Assembly (NCBI RefSeq): GCF_011075055.1
Contig: NC_058139.1
Location: 15,521,584-15,585,583 of the forward strand
Origin: Mangifera indica
Taxonomy: Eukaryota; Streptophyta; Magnoliopsida; Sapindales; Anacardiaceae
Reading direction: 5' to 3'
Length of the DNA: 64,000 nt
The notes under the pieces were generated by a model. It searched no databases and had not been told where the DNA came from. It worked only from the letters and a program-made list of their open reading frames with translations. Shown piece by piece: positions 43,880-56,872 of this stretch (within the stretch, counting starts at the first letter, position 1; every line of letters begins with the position of its first letter). The position numbers and the translations under genes are program-made.

Positions 43880-46800
43880 ATTCTCCTCGTTCATCGTAGG
43901 TTATAGACACAGGATGTGATACTCATATTTATTCTGATATGTAGGAACTGTGACATAATAAATTGCTTGCCAAAGGAGAGGTTGACTTATGAGTTGGAAA
44001 TAAAACATGCATTATTGCATGCCATAGAAATTTATTATCTTAGGTTGCTATTATGTTTCACCTGTTTCTAGAAATTTAATTTCTATATCTGTTTTAGACA
44101 AGGAAGGATATTTATTTTCGATTGCTGGTGGTACTCTAACCATTAGCTTTAATAATATTCGTTGTAGAACGGCTGATTTGCATAATGGTTTGTACATTCT
44201 AAAACTAGATAATAAAATTCTCAATGTGTAAAACAACAAACATTTGAAAATAAAAAAATTGAATAGCACATATCTATGGCATTATAGGCTAGGTTAGATA
44301 CGATTAAAACAGATATCAAGACTTATTGAATAAAAAGTCTTACAATCATTTGACTTTTATTCTTATGATGAATGCGAATCATGCTTATTGGGTACTATGG
44401 CAAAGCACATTTTATTAGACATAGTGAAAGGGTGACTGAACTTTTAAAGATCATTCACAACAATGTGTGTAGGCCCATAACAGTACATAATAGATATAGG
44501 GAAGCTTACTTTGTTATATTTATTAATGACCTTAGTAAATATGGCTATGTGTTTTTGTTGAAACACAATATAGATCTTTTGATAAATTTGAAGAATTCAA
44601 GAATGAGATAGAGAAGTAGCTTGGGAAATAAATAAAAATCTTTTACAGTGACCATAAAGGTGAATACCTAAGTGTTGAATTCAAAGGATACATAAAGTAA
44701 CATAAGATAGTTTCTCAACTCACTCTTTTTGGTACACTATAACATAATAGTGTGTCTGAATGATGGAGTAGGACCTTGATGGAAACGGCCAAATATGTGA
44801 TAAGATTTACCAATCTACCCATATCTTTCTAATGATATGTCTTAGAGATTATTGCCTATACACTAAATCGTATCTCATCTAAAATTGTGGATAGAACTCC
44901 ATATGAGTTACAGTTGAGTGAAAGCCCAATATAAAATACTTAAGGATTTAGGGCTATAAGGCTTATGTCAAGAAATTAGCTTTGAACAAGCTGAACACTA
45001 AGTCTAAAAATTGTATCTTTGTGAGGTACCTAAAAGAAACTAAAAGATACTGCTTCTACCATTTAGAAGAGCAAAAAGTTTTTGTTACTTTTATCAATGT
45101 GTTCTTTGAGAAAAAGTTTACTCTCAAAAGGACTAGTGAGAGGAGGGTGGAACTTAATGAAGTTCCAATACCACAAGATACCACAAATGTTAGATAGAAC
45201 ATTATGCCACCACAAATGATTGATAATAAGGAAATTTCTCAACCTCGAGAAGAATAACCTTAGAGCATACAATAGCTACATAAATCTACAAGAGTATGTT
45301 ACGAGCCAAAAAGATTTGATTATAACTTAGCACGACAACATATTAATCATATCTGATGATGAACCTAAGATTTACGATAATGCTTTAACGAGTCCAGATT
45401 CTAAAAAATGGTTCGATGCCATAAAATTTGAAATAGACTTTGTTTACTAGAACTAAGTATGGACTTTAGTGGATGCAGTTGAAGGAGTAAAACTCTTAGG
45501 GTGCAAATAGGTTTTCAAAAAGAAAACTAACATGAAAGGTAATGTGCATACCTATAAAATACAATTGGTTGCCAAAGGTTTCACACAAAAATATGACATT
45601 GACTATGATGAAACCATTTTGCCAATGACTATGCTTAAGTCTATTAAGATTATGTTTGTTATTGCTACATACCATGACTATGAAATCTTTCAGATGGATG
45701 TCAAAAATACTTTTCATGAATGGTAACCTTGTAAAAGAAGTTTATGTGGCACAATCAAACGGTTTTGTTCTTGTTAGACAAGCTAATAAAGTATGCAAGC
45801 TATAAAAGTTCATTTATGGGCTTGTGCAAGCTTCTAAAAGCTAAAATATTCGTTTTGATAAAGTTGTACGAGATTTTGATTTTATAAAAAACAAAGATGA
45901 GTCGTATGAGTATAAGGAGGTCAATGGGAGCATGATTTCATTTCTAGTATTGTATGTCGATAACATCTTGGTTATTAGAAATGACAAATCAAACTTGCAA
46001 TCAATAAAGGCTTAGTCATCCAAGTGTTTCTTCATGAAAGACTTAGGAGAAGCAACTTATATTCTTGAGATTAAAATTTATTAAGATAAAGAGTGTAGAC
46101 TACTAAGCCTAAGTCAAAACAAGTACATTGATAAGGTGTTGGCAAGATTCTTTATGGAGGAATTCAAGAAATGATTTCTGCCTATGTCCCATGCTATATA
46201 TCTTTCGAAAGAGATGTATCCATTTTCATAATCTAAAAGAGATAAGATGAGTAAGATCTTAGAGGCCTCAACTATAGGATCACTTTGTATGCCATACTAT
46301 GTACGAGACTTGATGTCTCATATGTCTTGAGCATTTGTAGTAGATATCAATCTGATATAGGTGAAAAATACTAGATGTTATCAAAAACATCCTAAACTAC
46401 TTGAAAAGGACTAGGATGAATTCTTGGTTTATAGAGGGGATTTTAAACTTAATATTAGAGGTTACAGTGATGCAAGTTTCCAAACTGATCAAGATGACTC
46501 TAAATCACAATTTAAGTTTGTGTTTTATTTGAATGGTAGTGCAATAAGTTAGAAAAGCTCAAAACAAAGTACAGTGGCTAATTCTATAATAGTGTCTAAG
46601 TACACTACCTTTTCAGAAGTAGCAAAAGAGGTTGTACGAATTAAGAAGTTAGTGACAGAACTTAGAGTGGTTCCAAGCATTGCTAAGCCAATTAAGCTCA
46701 TTGCAACAACAATAGAGCGATTGCTCAAGTAATAAAACCATGATCCATTAGAGGTTTACACACATACTTAGACGATATCATTTGATCCAAGAGATTATTC

Positions 46801-46948
46801 AGCGAGATGACATACAAAAATAGAGGATTGATACAAAAGACAATTTATGGACCTATTAACAAAGCTTCCTTTATAGTAGAAGCATCCTAAGCACGTAGCA
46901 AGATTAGACATCAGATACATGATCGATTAGTTATAGTGTAAGTGAAAG
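43880..46948 (+). pseudogene. Copia-1 pol: protease, integrase, RT, RNase H
   Basis: Protease relic VIDTGCDTHIYSDM (43898-43940). Gag-pre-integrase LWHYRLG-type stretch near 44275. Integrase SERVTELLKIIHNNVCRPIT and VIFINDLSKYGYVFLLKH (44418-44570). Integrase C-terminal region NKLNTKSKNCIFVRYLKETK (44982 on). RT QLVAKGFTQKYDIDYDETIL, QMDVKNTF, then VLYVDNILVI with Y-V-D-N in place of Y-V-D-D (AAC at 45962-45964). RNase H GYSDASFQTDQDDSKSQ near 46463. Copia order (integrase before RT). Stops throughout. Confidence 0.82.
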
Positions 46949-46950
46949 AT

Positions 46951-47786
46951 TATTAAGGTAGATGTCTAAGAGCCAATTGATTTGACATTTGTAATTGTAA
47001 TTTATCTCATTAGTTATTAAAAGGATTTATAGTTTTTTACTTCGTATGCTTATCTATTATATAATTATACAAATAACATGTTTTTAGAATGGTAGAATTA
47101 TAAAGAAGGGATCATACAACTAGTCATGAGAAACCTATGCACACATTAGATGACCATTCTAGGAATATCCATAATCTCAACATTACAATGACTAAAGGCA
47201 CATGCAATGGTGATAGGATTGTCATAGTGTTAAGCAACGAGTTTATTGGATTATCCTTGCCAGAGGATATCTATATGGATGATTGCTCAAGTGTTTATGA
47301 AACAAATCTTGTGAACACTATAGATGCATGTGATCTTTTGGCTTGAGCTTGTTAGACTGTCTCTTGTAAAGATCGGTATGGTTTGACACTATCTAACATA
47401 TTGTCATAATAGTGCCATCATAAAGGTAGTAAACAACCATATCATGAGATACATGAAGGTTATAGTTGATTAATAAAGGATTCGTCACTCTTGAGCATAA
47501 AAGAAGATATCTTATATATGAATGTTAAAAGACGTTCATGATTGCTTGAATCTATTGCCACAGTGGGATGAAATTCTAGCCTAATTCATGTAAGTCATTA
47601 ATGTGCATCATATCATATTGATGAACCACTAATATAAACACACTTCTATGTCTCAACCTTAAGAGATATTAATTGACAAAATGATTGAATTACACTTAAC
47701 TATGATTTTGTAAAAGCTTACTAAACTGTTCACTAACACTTTGCCATCTTAATGGCCATGACATTTTGTTAGAAGCCATATTATTT
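46951..47786 (+). repeat. Partial 3' LTR of copia-1
   Basis: Starts TATTAAGGTAGATG (TG end changed to TA) and follows 29131 and 54965 copies to about the TTTTGTTAGAAGCC block, then stops. Confidence 0.8.
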
Positions 47787-50365
47787 ATGGACATCCTTTA
47801 TCTGAAGCCTATGCTACATAAATCTCATTTAAAATGGTCGATTAGGTTTGGAGACATGTTAACTATCTTATGATTACCTCTATCTACTCTCTTATGAACT
47901 CTTACTATAACTTACAGTGAGTAGTAACTTGTGATAGAAACATTTTCCTACTAAAGCATTTGTAACTGTATTGGTTTTACCTTAGTGGTACTTAATCTCA
48001 TAATCATAGTTTTTTACCAACTCCAATCATTGTTTCTGTCTCATGTTCAGTTCTTTCTAAATGAAGAAATATTTGAGGCTTTTGTGATTAGTGTAAATGT
48101 TACTCTTTATCCCATATAGGTAATACGGTCATATCTAAAGTGCAAACACCATAACAGCTAACTCAAGATTGCGAGTTTGGTATCTAATCTCATACTCCTT
48201 TCATTAATAAGAAGTATAAGCTATCACCTTCCTTTTCTATATCAGTACTGCTCTCAAACCCTGATGTGAGATATCTATGTATAAATCCTAGTCCGTGCCC
48301 TCCTCAAGTAAGGCAAGGATAGAAGTTGAGGTCAATCTTTTTTTAAATTTCTAGAAAATTTTGCTTATAGGCTTCTGACCATCTAAAAGTAATCTCCTTG
48401 TGTGTCAACTCTATGAAGGGTTAAGCTAACTTGGTGAATCCCTCAACAAAGTGTTTATAATAACCTGTCAATCCTAGAAAACTCCTTACCTCTTTAGCTG
48501 TCTTAGGTCTCTACCACTCTAGCACTACCTTAATTTTGTTAAAGTCTACTAATATGCCATCTATTGAAACCCTAAGGCCTAAAAATACCTCTCTATTTAG
48601 CTAAAACTCATATTTAAAGAACTTTGTGAACAACTATCTCTCTCTCAACCTTTGAAGCACAAATCTCAAATGTTGTTCATGTTTTTCTTAAGTTTTAGAG
48701 TAGACTAGGATGTCATCAATGAATACCACCAAGAACTTATCTAAACAATCCTAGAACACCCTATTCATGAAATCCATAAATATTGTCAAAACATTAGTCA
48801 ATTCAAAAGGTATGACCACAAACTCATAATGTTCATATCTAGTTCTGAAAGTAGTCTTAGGTATATCTTGCTCTACTACTCTAACTTGATGATACCCTAA
48901 TCTCAAATCTATCTTAGAGAATATTGAAGCACCCTTGAACTAGTCAAATAAATCATCAATCCTCAGAAGTGGGTATTTATTCTTCATCATCACCTTATTC
49001 AACTTTTTATAATTAATGCACATCTTCATTGATCCATTTTTTTCTTTATGAAGAGGATTAGTGCTCCCCATAGTGAGTGGCTTAGTCTGATGAATTTATT
49101 ATCCAATAGCTCTTGTAATTGTTTCCTTACTTCTTGTAACTTGGCTAGGGCCATCCTATAGGGATTTTAGAAATTGATGCTATTCTTGGAGCTAACTTAA
49201 TGTTAAACTTTAACTTTCTCCCTAGTGTTAACCTTGGAAGGTTGTTAGGGAATACATTTGGAAACTCTTACATCATTGGAGTATCTTTTATGTTTGAAAC
49301 TGTCTCTATTGATTTTGAACCATATGCTCCAAATACACCATATGCCATTTACTCAGCATCTTCTTAGCCTTGATATTGCTAACCATCATGTTGACGATTC
49401 GATCCCCTTCGAATATGAATTACTTACCATCATCTATATTGAATCTGACTTTCTTTTTCTTATAGCTTATTTTAGCTCCATACCTATTCAAGGAGTCCAT
49501 ACCCAACATCATATCAAAGTCTAGCATGTCTATGATTTTTAGATCCGTGACCATTGCACGACCTCTTAGGAAAACTGTATCCCCTACCAATATTAAACTA
49601 CTGAGAACCTACTCCCCATCAAGCATCTCTATTTTGATTTAGGGGGCGATTGAATGTTTCAGTCCTAATCTTTCAAATATGCCTTTAGCAATAAAACAAT
49701 GCATAACACTAAAGTTAATTAAAATATATAAAAGACACGTATGAAACAATAACTGACCTGTCATAGTTATAGGGTTGGTATCCACCTGTGTCTAAGGAAT
49801 TATGAATACTCGAGCTTGCCCTTCCTCAATTATCTATTTTGCTGGGGTTGGCATTGCTATTAAAGCTTTACACAACTTGGTAAAATGTCTTGGTTGTTTA
49901 CATTTATAACACACCCTTTGTCTGGCTAAATACTTATTGGTATATGTCCTACCACATTTATGACATGCAAAAGAATCATCATATCTAGGCTGTTTCTCTT
50001 TTTTTTTGTTTCTTGCCCTTATAGTTCTTCTTATTCTTAGGCTGGAAGAGCCTCTTACCTCCGCTATCTTTATTAGGACCATCTCTGTTTCCTCCCTATC
50101 GGTTGCTATAAATAGTCAGCTAACTTTGTCTTTACACTGGGGCTACTAGTACAGACTCATCTGACAACTCTTTATCCTTGGCCATGCACTATCTTATGGT
50201 CTTAAATCTTGTGCTCAATTAAAAGCCTTTAAAAAAAGTCTTGGAAGGATTATCTCACACCATGTCTGGCCTTAACCTTCCCACAAACACATCCAACTTA
50301 CCCTTTTCTGAATTAGCCATGTTAGAAACATACTTGGCTAACAAGTTCAACTTAGTCAAAGATAC
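47787..50365 (-). mobile_element. Antisense chromovirus-type gypsy fragment (gag to RNase H)
   Basis: Read on the minus strand from 50365: gag tail (LAKYVSNMANSEKGKLDVFV, GRLRPDM), a double Cys region and knuckle CYKCKQPRHFTKLC near 49895 (upstream CHKCGRTYTNK). Protease follows: FDMMLGMDSLNRY near 49500. [22 protein letters not shown] (near 49000), [30 protein letters not shown] (intact D-D, near 48715), RSFLGLTGYYKHFVEGF. RNase H: NLELAVMVFAL, YTNHKSLKYFF. Stops are present. Both ends are truncated and no LTR joins it on the left. Confidence 0.85.
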
Positions 50366-51470
50366 TCGTATAATCCAAAGTGTCTGAAGATACTAGCGGT
50401 AATGATAATAATAAAAACAATAATAATAATAATAATAAAACTATGTATCTGATAAAACTGAATAATAAAAAGCCCCTCCCCTCATATAACTACCAGCTAG
50501 ACCACTAAATTTTCTGTCCTGTTACTCACCTTTACCTACAAACATACAAAAGGAAATGCATGAGTAAAACTCAATAAGTGGTGACCTTTCGATATCCAAA
50601 ACTATTATATACAATCATGTGCTTCTTACCCCACACCTGTGTGACACTTAACACACAGTCGTGTATAGAGCAATTACACACGGGGAGTTGACTTGGACAC
50701 ACTCCTGTGCATAATGATCAATATATGCAAGCCATATGTCTTTTGACGCATGTCATCCACTTTTGGAAAGTCATACATAGGCATGCATCCCATACCATAT
50801 GACCATGCATATCTTCCCTCAAAATAAGTATAGGATCTTCAGACTTTCAAAATTTTTAGAATGCATATGGGTATGTATGGGGCCATAGACAGTCATGTGT
50901 CGGATCTAGAAATTGCACCTTAGGGTTTCTACATTGTTCCAATCATGCATAAAGTCATTCAAACACTTATCTAGGCCGATGCAAAGAATCTCTAAGTTTC
51001 TTAAGCAATTTATTTTCTAAAAATCATGCTTAATAACTAATATACATATCACATCAATGACGTTATTGAACTATCAAACTAAAACACATAATATTCAAAC
51101 ATTCAAGAGACTAAGCATGCATATGGCTCATCATAATCTCATAAAAAATCAAGTACATCATGCAAATCATCACATTCATGTCTACACAACTCTAGATCAA
51201 GTGAATACTAGAAAAACTTCAAAGACTTCATTATCAAATAAGGGCAGCCACTCCACTTACTTCAAAAACTTTTCCCTTGCATTTCCATGATGACTTTGGC
51301 GATCGCTGGTGGCTCTATAGGCAACAAAAATACCTCTTCTCTCTTCCACACTTTTTATTTTCCCCTTTTTCTTTAATTTAGGTTGTTTTTTTAATTTTCT
51401 TAGAATAATGTAACTAGGAAATAAACCCATGAAATTATTAAAGACTATAGGCGAAAAAGACAAATGCTAA
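50366..51470. other. Non-coding, probably chromovirus LTR/leader remains
   Basis: Contains an AAT-type repeat (50404-50440), and ACACACAGTCGTGT, ACACACGGGG and ACTCCTGTGC motifs (50650-50710) of the kind seen in large plant gypsy LTRs. It adjoins the 5' side of the antisense gag. LTR ends were not found and there is no credible coding. Confidence 0.4.
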
Positions 51471-51477
51471 GACGAAG

Positions 51478-51965
51478 ATCCAAAGACAAAATATTCACCT
51501 AAGTTGACTAGTCACACCTCTCTTAGCTTAAGAGGTTTGACATTAGTTATGACTTTGTATTGACACGTTTTAATTTTATGTTGTTGGATGGATTGTGAAT
51601 GGTTATATTATTCCAAATATCACCTAACATGCCATATAAGATCTAATGAGACTGAAATATTAAAAACCCTCAATTTAAATATTATGTCTAAGATTAAATT
51701 TGTGTCATCACTAGAAGCAAAAAGGACAAGCACGAAGACAGAGACAAAATATTCACCTAGGTTAACCAATCAGACGTCTCTTGGCTCAAGAGGTTTGACA
51801 TTAGTTATGGCTTTGTACTGACACGTTTTAATTTTACATTGTTGGATGGATTTTGAATGGTTATATTTTTCCAAATATCACCTAACATGCGACATAAAAT
51901 TTGGTGAGACCAAAATATTAAAAACCCTCAATTTAAATATTAAGTCTAAGACTAAATTGGTGTCT
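51478..51965 (+). repeat. ~255-bp tandem duplication
   Basis: Copies at about 51478-51710 and 51735-51965 share GACAAAATATTCACCTA, AAGAGGTTTGACATTAGTTA, GACACGTTTTAATTTTA, CCAAATATCACCTAACATG and AAAACCCTCAATTTAAATAT in the same order, with ~10% differences by eye. Non-coding and directly left of copia-2. Confidence 0.9.
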
Positions 51966-52503
51966 TTTAATATGATGCCTTAATTAAGCCCTTGTTTGTT
52001 GGAATTTTGTTTGCCAAAGCAAAGGGTACACTTCTACTAGGTGGAAAATTAGGAGATGTTCATATTGGGTCCAACTTAACTAATGTACTTTGTTTATTTG
52101 CCAAAGTGAAGGTGAAGTATGTTAGAGGCATGATAAGGAATGAATTTGTCGATACAAAAAGATATGTAGTATCCACCCTACTGATATTGAGAGTCACATT
52201 TGAGACTGCATGATTTGTTAGGCCAAAATCTAACTTAAGATTATAAGCTTTTGGTGATTAATTTGAAATTTGCTTATTCAATTATTCGAACTTTTTCACC
52301 AAAGCAAAAAGGAGAATCAATGCGATAGGGTTTCAATCCACTAGAAAGTTCATTAAAACTTTTCAAGTATAATAGTAAAGGCTATTGGCTTAAGGAAAAT
52401 AATAGGAGTATTTTAATTAATTAAATCCATAATTAAAATGAATATTAATTATGAATAAATTACTAATTATCTTTATTTATAAATTGTAGGTCAAATTATC
52501 ACC

Positions 52504-52800
52504 ATGTCAAACCCAATGTATTGATCATTCTCAAAAAAGAAAATAGGCTTATTGGAAACAAGTTCACTGATTGGAATAGAAATCTTCAGATTATTCTGTA
52601 TCAAGAAATGAGCTTATACATACTTGAGGGGTCGTTGCCCTATGAGCCTAGTCCCAATTCCTCCTAAGAGGAAAAAGGTACTTTTACTAAGTATCTTGAT
52701 GAATCTGTGGAAGTTCAGTGCCTCATGTTAACTTCCATGTCACTTGAGCTTCAAAAACAATATGAGGAAATGGATGCTCCATTCATACTTGCACACTTTC
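52504..52800 (+). pseudogene. Copia-2 gag, truncated
   Basis: ATG, MSNPMY then a stop. Frames match copia-1 gag through SMSLELQKQYEEMDAP, and end at the deletion junction. Confidence 0.75.
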
Positions 52801-54960
52801 TAGGGAAATGAAAATAGTCAAGTCCATGATGAGTTTCACTAATTTACCCATGTCTTTTTGGGGACATGCACTAAAGACTGCTACCTATACACTAAACTGT
52901 GTCTCAATTAAATTTATGGATAAAACTCTATATGAGTTGTAGACTAGGCGAAAGCCCGATCTAGAATACTTAAGGATTTGGGGCTATGAAGCTTATATAA
53001 AGAAATTGACTTTGAACAAGCTAAACGCTAAGTTTGAAAAGTTTATCTTTGTAAGGTACTCAAAGGAAACTAAGGGATACTACTTCTACCACCTAAAAGA
53101 GTGAAAAGTCTTTGTTGTTTGACATGCTCCTTAAAATAGAATTTATTCTTAAGAAGACTAGTGAGAGAAATGTGGAACTCGATGAAAATCCTATACCACA
53201 AGATACCATAGATGTTGGACAGGATGATGTGCCATCACAGATGGTTGATCATGAGGAAGTTTCTCAACCTCGAGAAGAACAACCTTAGAGCACATAAGAG
53301 CTACGTAAATCTACATGAGTACATCATGACCTAAAAAGATTTGATTTTCTTATGACTCAATACAATGGTGTATTGGTCATCTTTGATGACGAATCTAAGA
53401 TTTACGATGATGTTGTCTCGAATCCAAATTTTGATAAATGTTTAGATGTTATGGAATTCAAAATAAAATTCATGTACTAGAACCAAGTATAGATTATGGT
53501 CGATATGCTTGAAGGAGTAAAACCCGTAGGGTGTAAATGTGTTTTCAAAAAGAAAATTGACATGGAAGGTAACTGCATACCTATAAAGCATGACTGGTTG
53601 CCAATGGTTTTACATAAAAATATGGCATTGACTATAATGAAACCTTTTTGTCAATCGCTATGTTTAAGTCTATTAGGATTGTGCTTAAGATTGTTGCATA
53701 CCATGACTATGAAATCTTTTAGATAGATGTCAAAACTACCTTTCTGAATGGTAACCTTGTCAATGACATTTATATAGCGTAACCTGATGGTTTCGATTAT
53801 GTTGGATAGACTAATAAAGTATGCAAGTTGCAAAAGTCTATTTATAGGCTTAAACAGGCTTTTAGAAGTTGGAATATTCATTTTGATGAAGATGTACAAG
53901 AGTTCAATTTATTTAAAATGAAGATGAGTTGTATGTGTATAAAAAGGTCAATGAGAGCATGACTGCATTTCTAGTATTATATGTCAATGACATCTTCATT
54001 ATTTGAAATAACATATCGAACTTATAGTCGGTAAAGGGTTGGTTATCCAGGTATTTCTCCATGAAAGACTTAAGAGAAACAATGTATATTCATGGAATTA
54101 AAATTTACTGAGATAAAGAGCATAAACTGTTGGGCCTAAGTTAAAACATGTACATAAATAAAGTGTTAACAAGATTTTTTATAAAGGAATCCAAGAAAAG
54201 ATTTTTGCCTATATCACATAGTGTATATCTTTTGAAAAAGATGTGTCCATCTTCATAATCTAAAAGAGATAAGATAAGTAGGATCTTATATGTCTCAACT
54301 ATGGGATCAATCATGTATACCATGCTATGTATGAGACTTGAAGTCTCATATGTCTTGAGCTTTTATAGTAGATATTAATCTGATCTAGGTGAAAAACACT
54401 GGATGGTTATCAAGAATATCCTAAAGTACCTAAGAAGGACTAAAGAAGCATTATTGGTTTATGAAGGGGATTTTGAATGCACTGTTAGAGGCTATAGTGA
54501 TGCCAATTTTCAAACTGATCAAGGTGACTTTAAATCATAATCTGGGTTTGTGTTTCGTTTGAATGGTGGTACAATAAGCTGGAAAAACTCCAAGCAAAGT
54601 TCAGTGGTTAATTTTGTAACAAAGTCTAAATATATTGCCCTTTCAAAAGAGGGAAAAGAGGTTGTATGGATCAAGAAGTTCGTGATGTAACTTGGAATGG
54701 TTCCAGGCATTACTCAACTGATTAAACTTTATTGCAATAGTAATGGAGTGATTGCTCAAACAAAGGAGCCACGATCTCATAAGAGGTCTAAACATATACT
54801 TAGATAATATCATCTGGTTTGAGAGATTATTTAATTAGGTGACATACATATAGAAGTCTCTATTGACCTATTAATAAAGTCTCTATTGTAGAAGAATCAT
54901 GATAGGCATGTAGTAAAACTGGGCATTAGACATATGATTGATTGGCTATAGTGCAAGTCA
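52801..54960 (+). pseudogene. Copia-2 integrase C-terminus, RT and RNase H
   Basis: VKSMMSFTNLPMSFWGHALK, KFIFVRYSKETKGYYFYHLK, then IPQDTIDVGQDDVPSQMVDH. RT: GVKPVGCKCVFKKKIDMEGN, FLVLYVNDIFII (Y-V-N-D in place of Y-V-D-D, AAT at 53986-53988). RNase H: GYSDANFQTDQGDFKS near 54491, FRLNGGTISWKNSKQSSVV. Stops throughout. Confidence 0.82.
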
Positions 54961-54964
54961 GAGA

Positions 54965-56872
54965 TTGTTAGGATAGATGCCCTAGAGCTAATTGATTTGA
55001 CATTTGTAATTGTATTTTTTCTTATTAATTAATAAAATGATTTATAGTTATTCAGTTCATATGTTTGTTTATTATATAATTGTGCGAGTAACATGTCTTA
55101 AAATGGTAGAATTATGTTAAGGAGATTAGACGACTGATCATGGGAACCTTATGCACACATTAGATGACCATTCTAGAAATATCCATAATCCAGACATTAT
55201 AATGACCAAGAGAACATATAATGACGATGAGATTATCATAATGTTAAGTGACCCTATCGAAAGGTGGCAATAATTCTCATGTGTTATAGTTGTTTGATGA
55301 TGGCTTGGTACAACATATAGGTACACATTATAGATGTGTTCATCAAACTAACCCTACCAACATATACCTATATCGATGGTTACTCTAGTATCTATAGGAA
55401 AAATCTTTTAAATACCTTATATGTATGTGATCCTTTGACTTGAGGTTGCCAAACCATCTCGTGTAAAGATTGATATGGTTTGACACTATCCAGTGTATCA
55501 TTATAATAAGGGTATTATAAAGGTGGTGAACGGTCATATCGTGAGATATATAGAGACTATGGTTGATCAATGAAGGATTTGTTACTCCTAAGAGCAAGAA
55601 AAGATATCTCATATGCAAATGTTGAAAAACATTCATGACTACTTGAATTTATGACCACAGTGGGATAAGGTTATAACCTAATCAATGTAAGTTATTAATG
55701 TGTATTAGCTCATATTGAGAAACCACTAAGATAGAGACACTTTTATGTCTCAACCTTGAAAGATATTGGTTAACGAAATGATTGAATTGCTTATAACTCT
55801 GATGTTGTAAAAGCTTATAAAGATGTTCGTTGACACTTTATCGTTTGGATAGCTATGATGTTTTGCTAGGGGCTAATCTTGGCCTATGTCTAAATTTGAC
55901 TCTAATTCAAACACTACCAGTTCTATAGAGAGCTTATAGGTCGCATGTATTAAGGGGTTGATGCAAACCAAGAGGCAACGATCATTTGACGATAATCTTG
56001 AGATTATGGAAAAAAATAAACATATGGATTTGCTTTGACTGGAATCATTTAGTGTATATGGTGTCATGTGACATTGTTCAAATGCATTACATGGTTTTGA
56101 TTGGACTCACTTAGGAGTCTAACCAAGCAAGGCCAAATGATAGACGTGAGTCAACCGGCTGAGTTAACTCATTGGTAAAGATGTTTTAGTTAAACAAGGA
56201 TTTTTCAAAGTCCTTGTTTGATAAAGAGTTTAGGTTGAGTTGAAATTCTAATTTAATTGGGATTCTTATGCATTAAAACTTTCAATAAATTCAAAGTCCT
56301 TGTTTGATAGAAAGTTTAGATTGAGTTGAATCCTAGTTTAATTAGAATTCCTATGCATTAAAAATTTTGATAAATTAAGAATCTTAATTTAATAAGAACT
56401 CTTGGACACTTTATCACCTAAGTAGTTAGAGTCCAAACTAACTTAGGATTTATGCACATCTTAAAAATAAAGGTGTTTAGTTTGAGTCGATTTTTTTTAA
56501 CACAACAATCTTAAACACACATTTCTACGTCTAGAATCATATTGATGGAAGCTTTCATTATCGTGATCTAATTTCCAAGATTTAGTTGACAAAAGCCCTA
56601 ACAACCTTCTTTCTGGATCACCTTCTATTCATGCTCTGTGTGGATACCAAGACACCATCTCAAAAGGGTTGGATAGTGATCTTTACATAGCCACGTGAAG
56701 TCTTGGAGGAGCCAATAATGCAAGTATAATTTCTAATCACCTTATGTGTGTTTAACATGTTCATGAATCTATGCATTAAAATAGGTATCTTGAAAAGGTT
56801 TTAGGATCTTTGATATTTTTAAAATTTTTAATTTCGTTAAACTACCAGTTAATAGCACCCTAAAACCTTACA
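54965..56872 (+). repeat. 3' LTR of copia-2
   Basis: TGTTAGGATAGATGCCCTAG to CCTAAAACCTTACA. Same ends and internal order as the solo LTR at 29131-30873, somewhat longer. Confidence 0.88.

Larger units (their letters stand above)
42481..47786 (+). mobile_element. Copia-1: Ty1/copia element without 5' LTR
   Basis: A leader (42481-42972), gag, protease, integrase, RT, RNase H and the start of a 3' LTR (46951-47786) are in order. The LTR matches 29131-30873 but stops at 47786 against antisense chromovirus sequence. There are many stops. The leader is shared with copia-2 (51990-52502) and in both is preceded by unrelated DNA, not an LTR. Confidence 0.85.
51990..56872 (+). mobile_element. Copia-2: internally deleted copia element with 3' LTR
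   Basis: Same family as copia-1. Leader 51990-52502, gag start at 52504, then at about 52800 gag (ILAHF) joins integrase C-terminal sequence directly, removing protease and the integrase core. RT and RNase H continue to 54960. The 3' LTR is 54965-56872. No 5' LTR. Non-autonomous and broken by stops. Confidence 0.83.

Noticed and set aside
47787..50365. Treating the antisense chromovirus as a complete element
   Set aside because: Gag is cut at 50365 and pol ends in RNase H. No integrase and no paired LTRs are visible.
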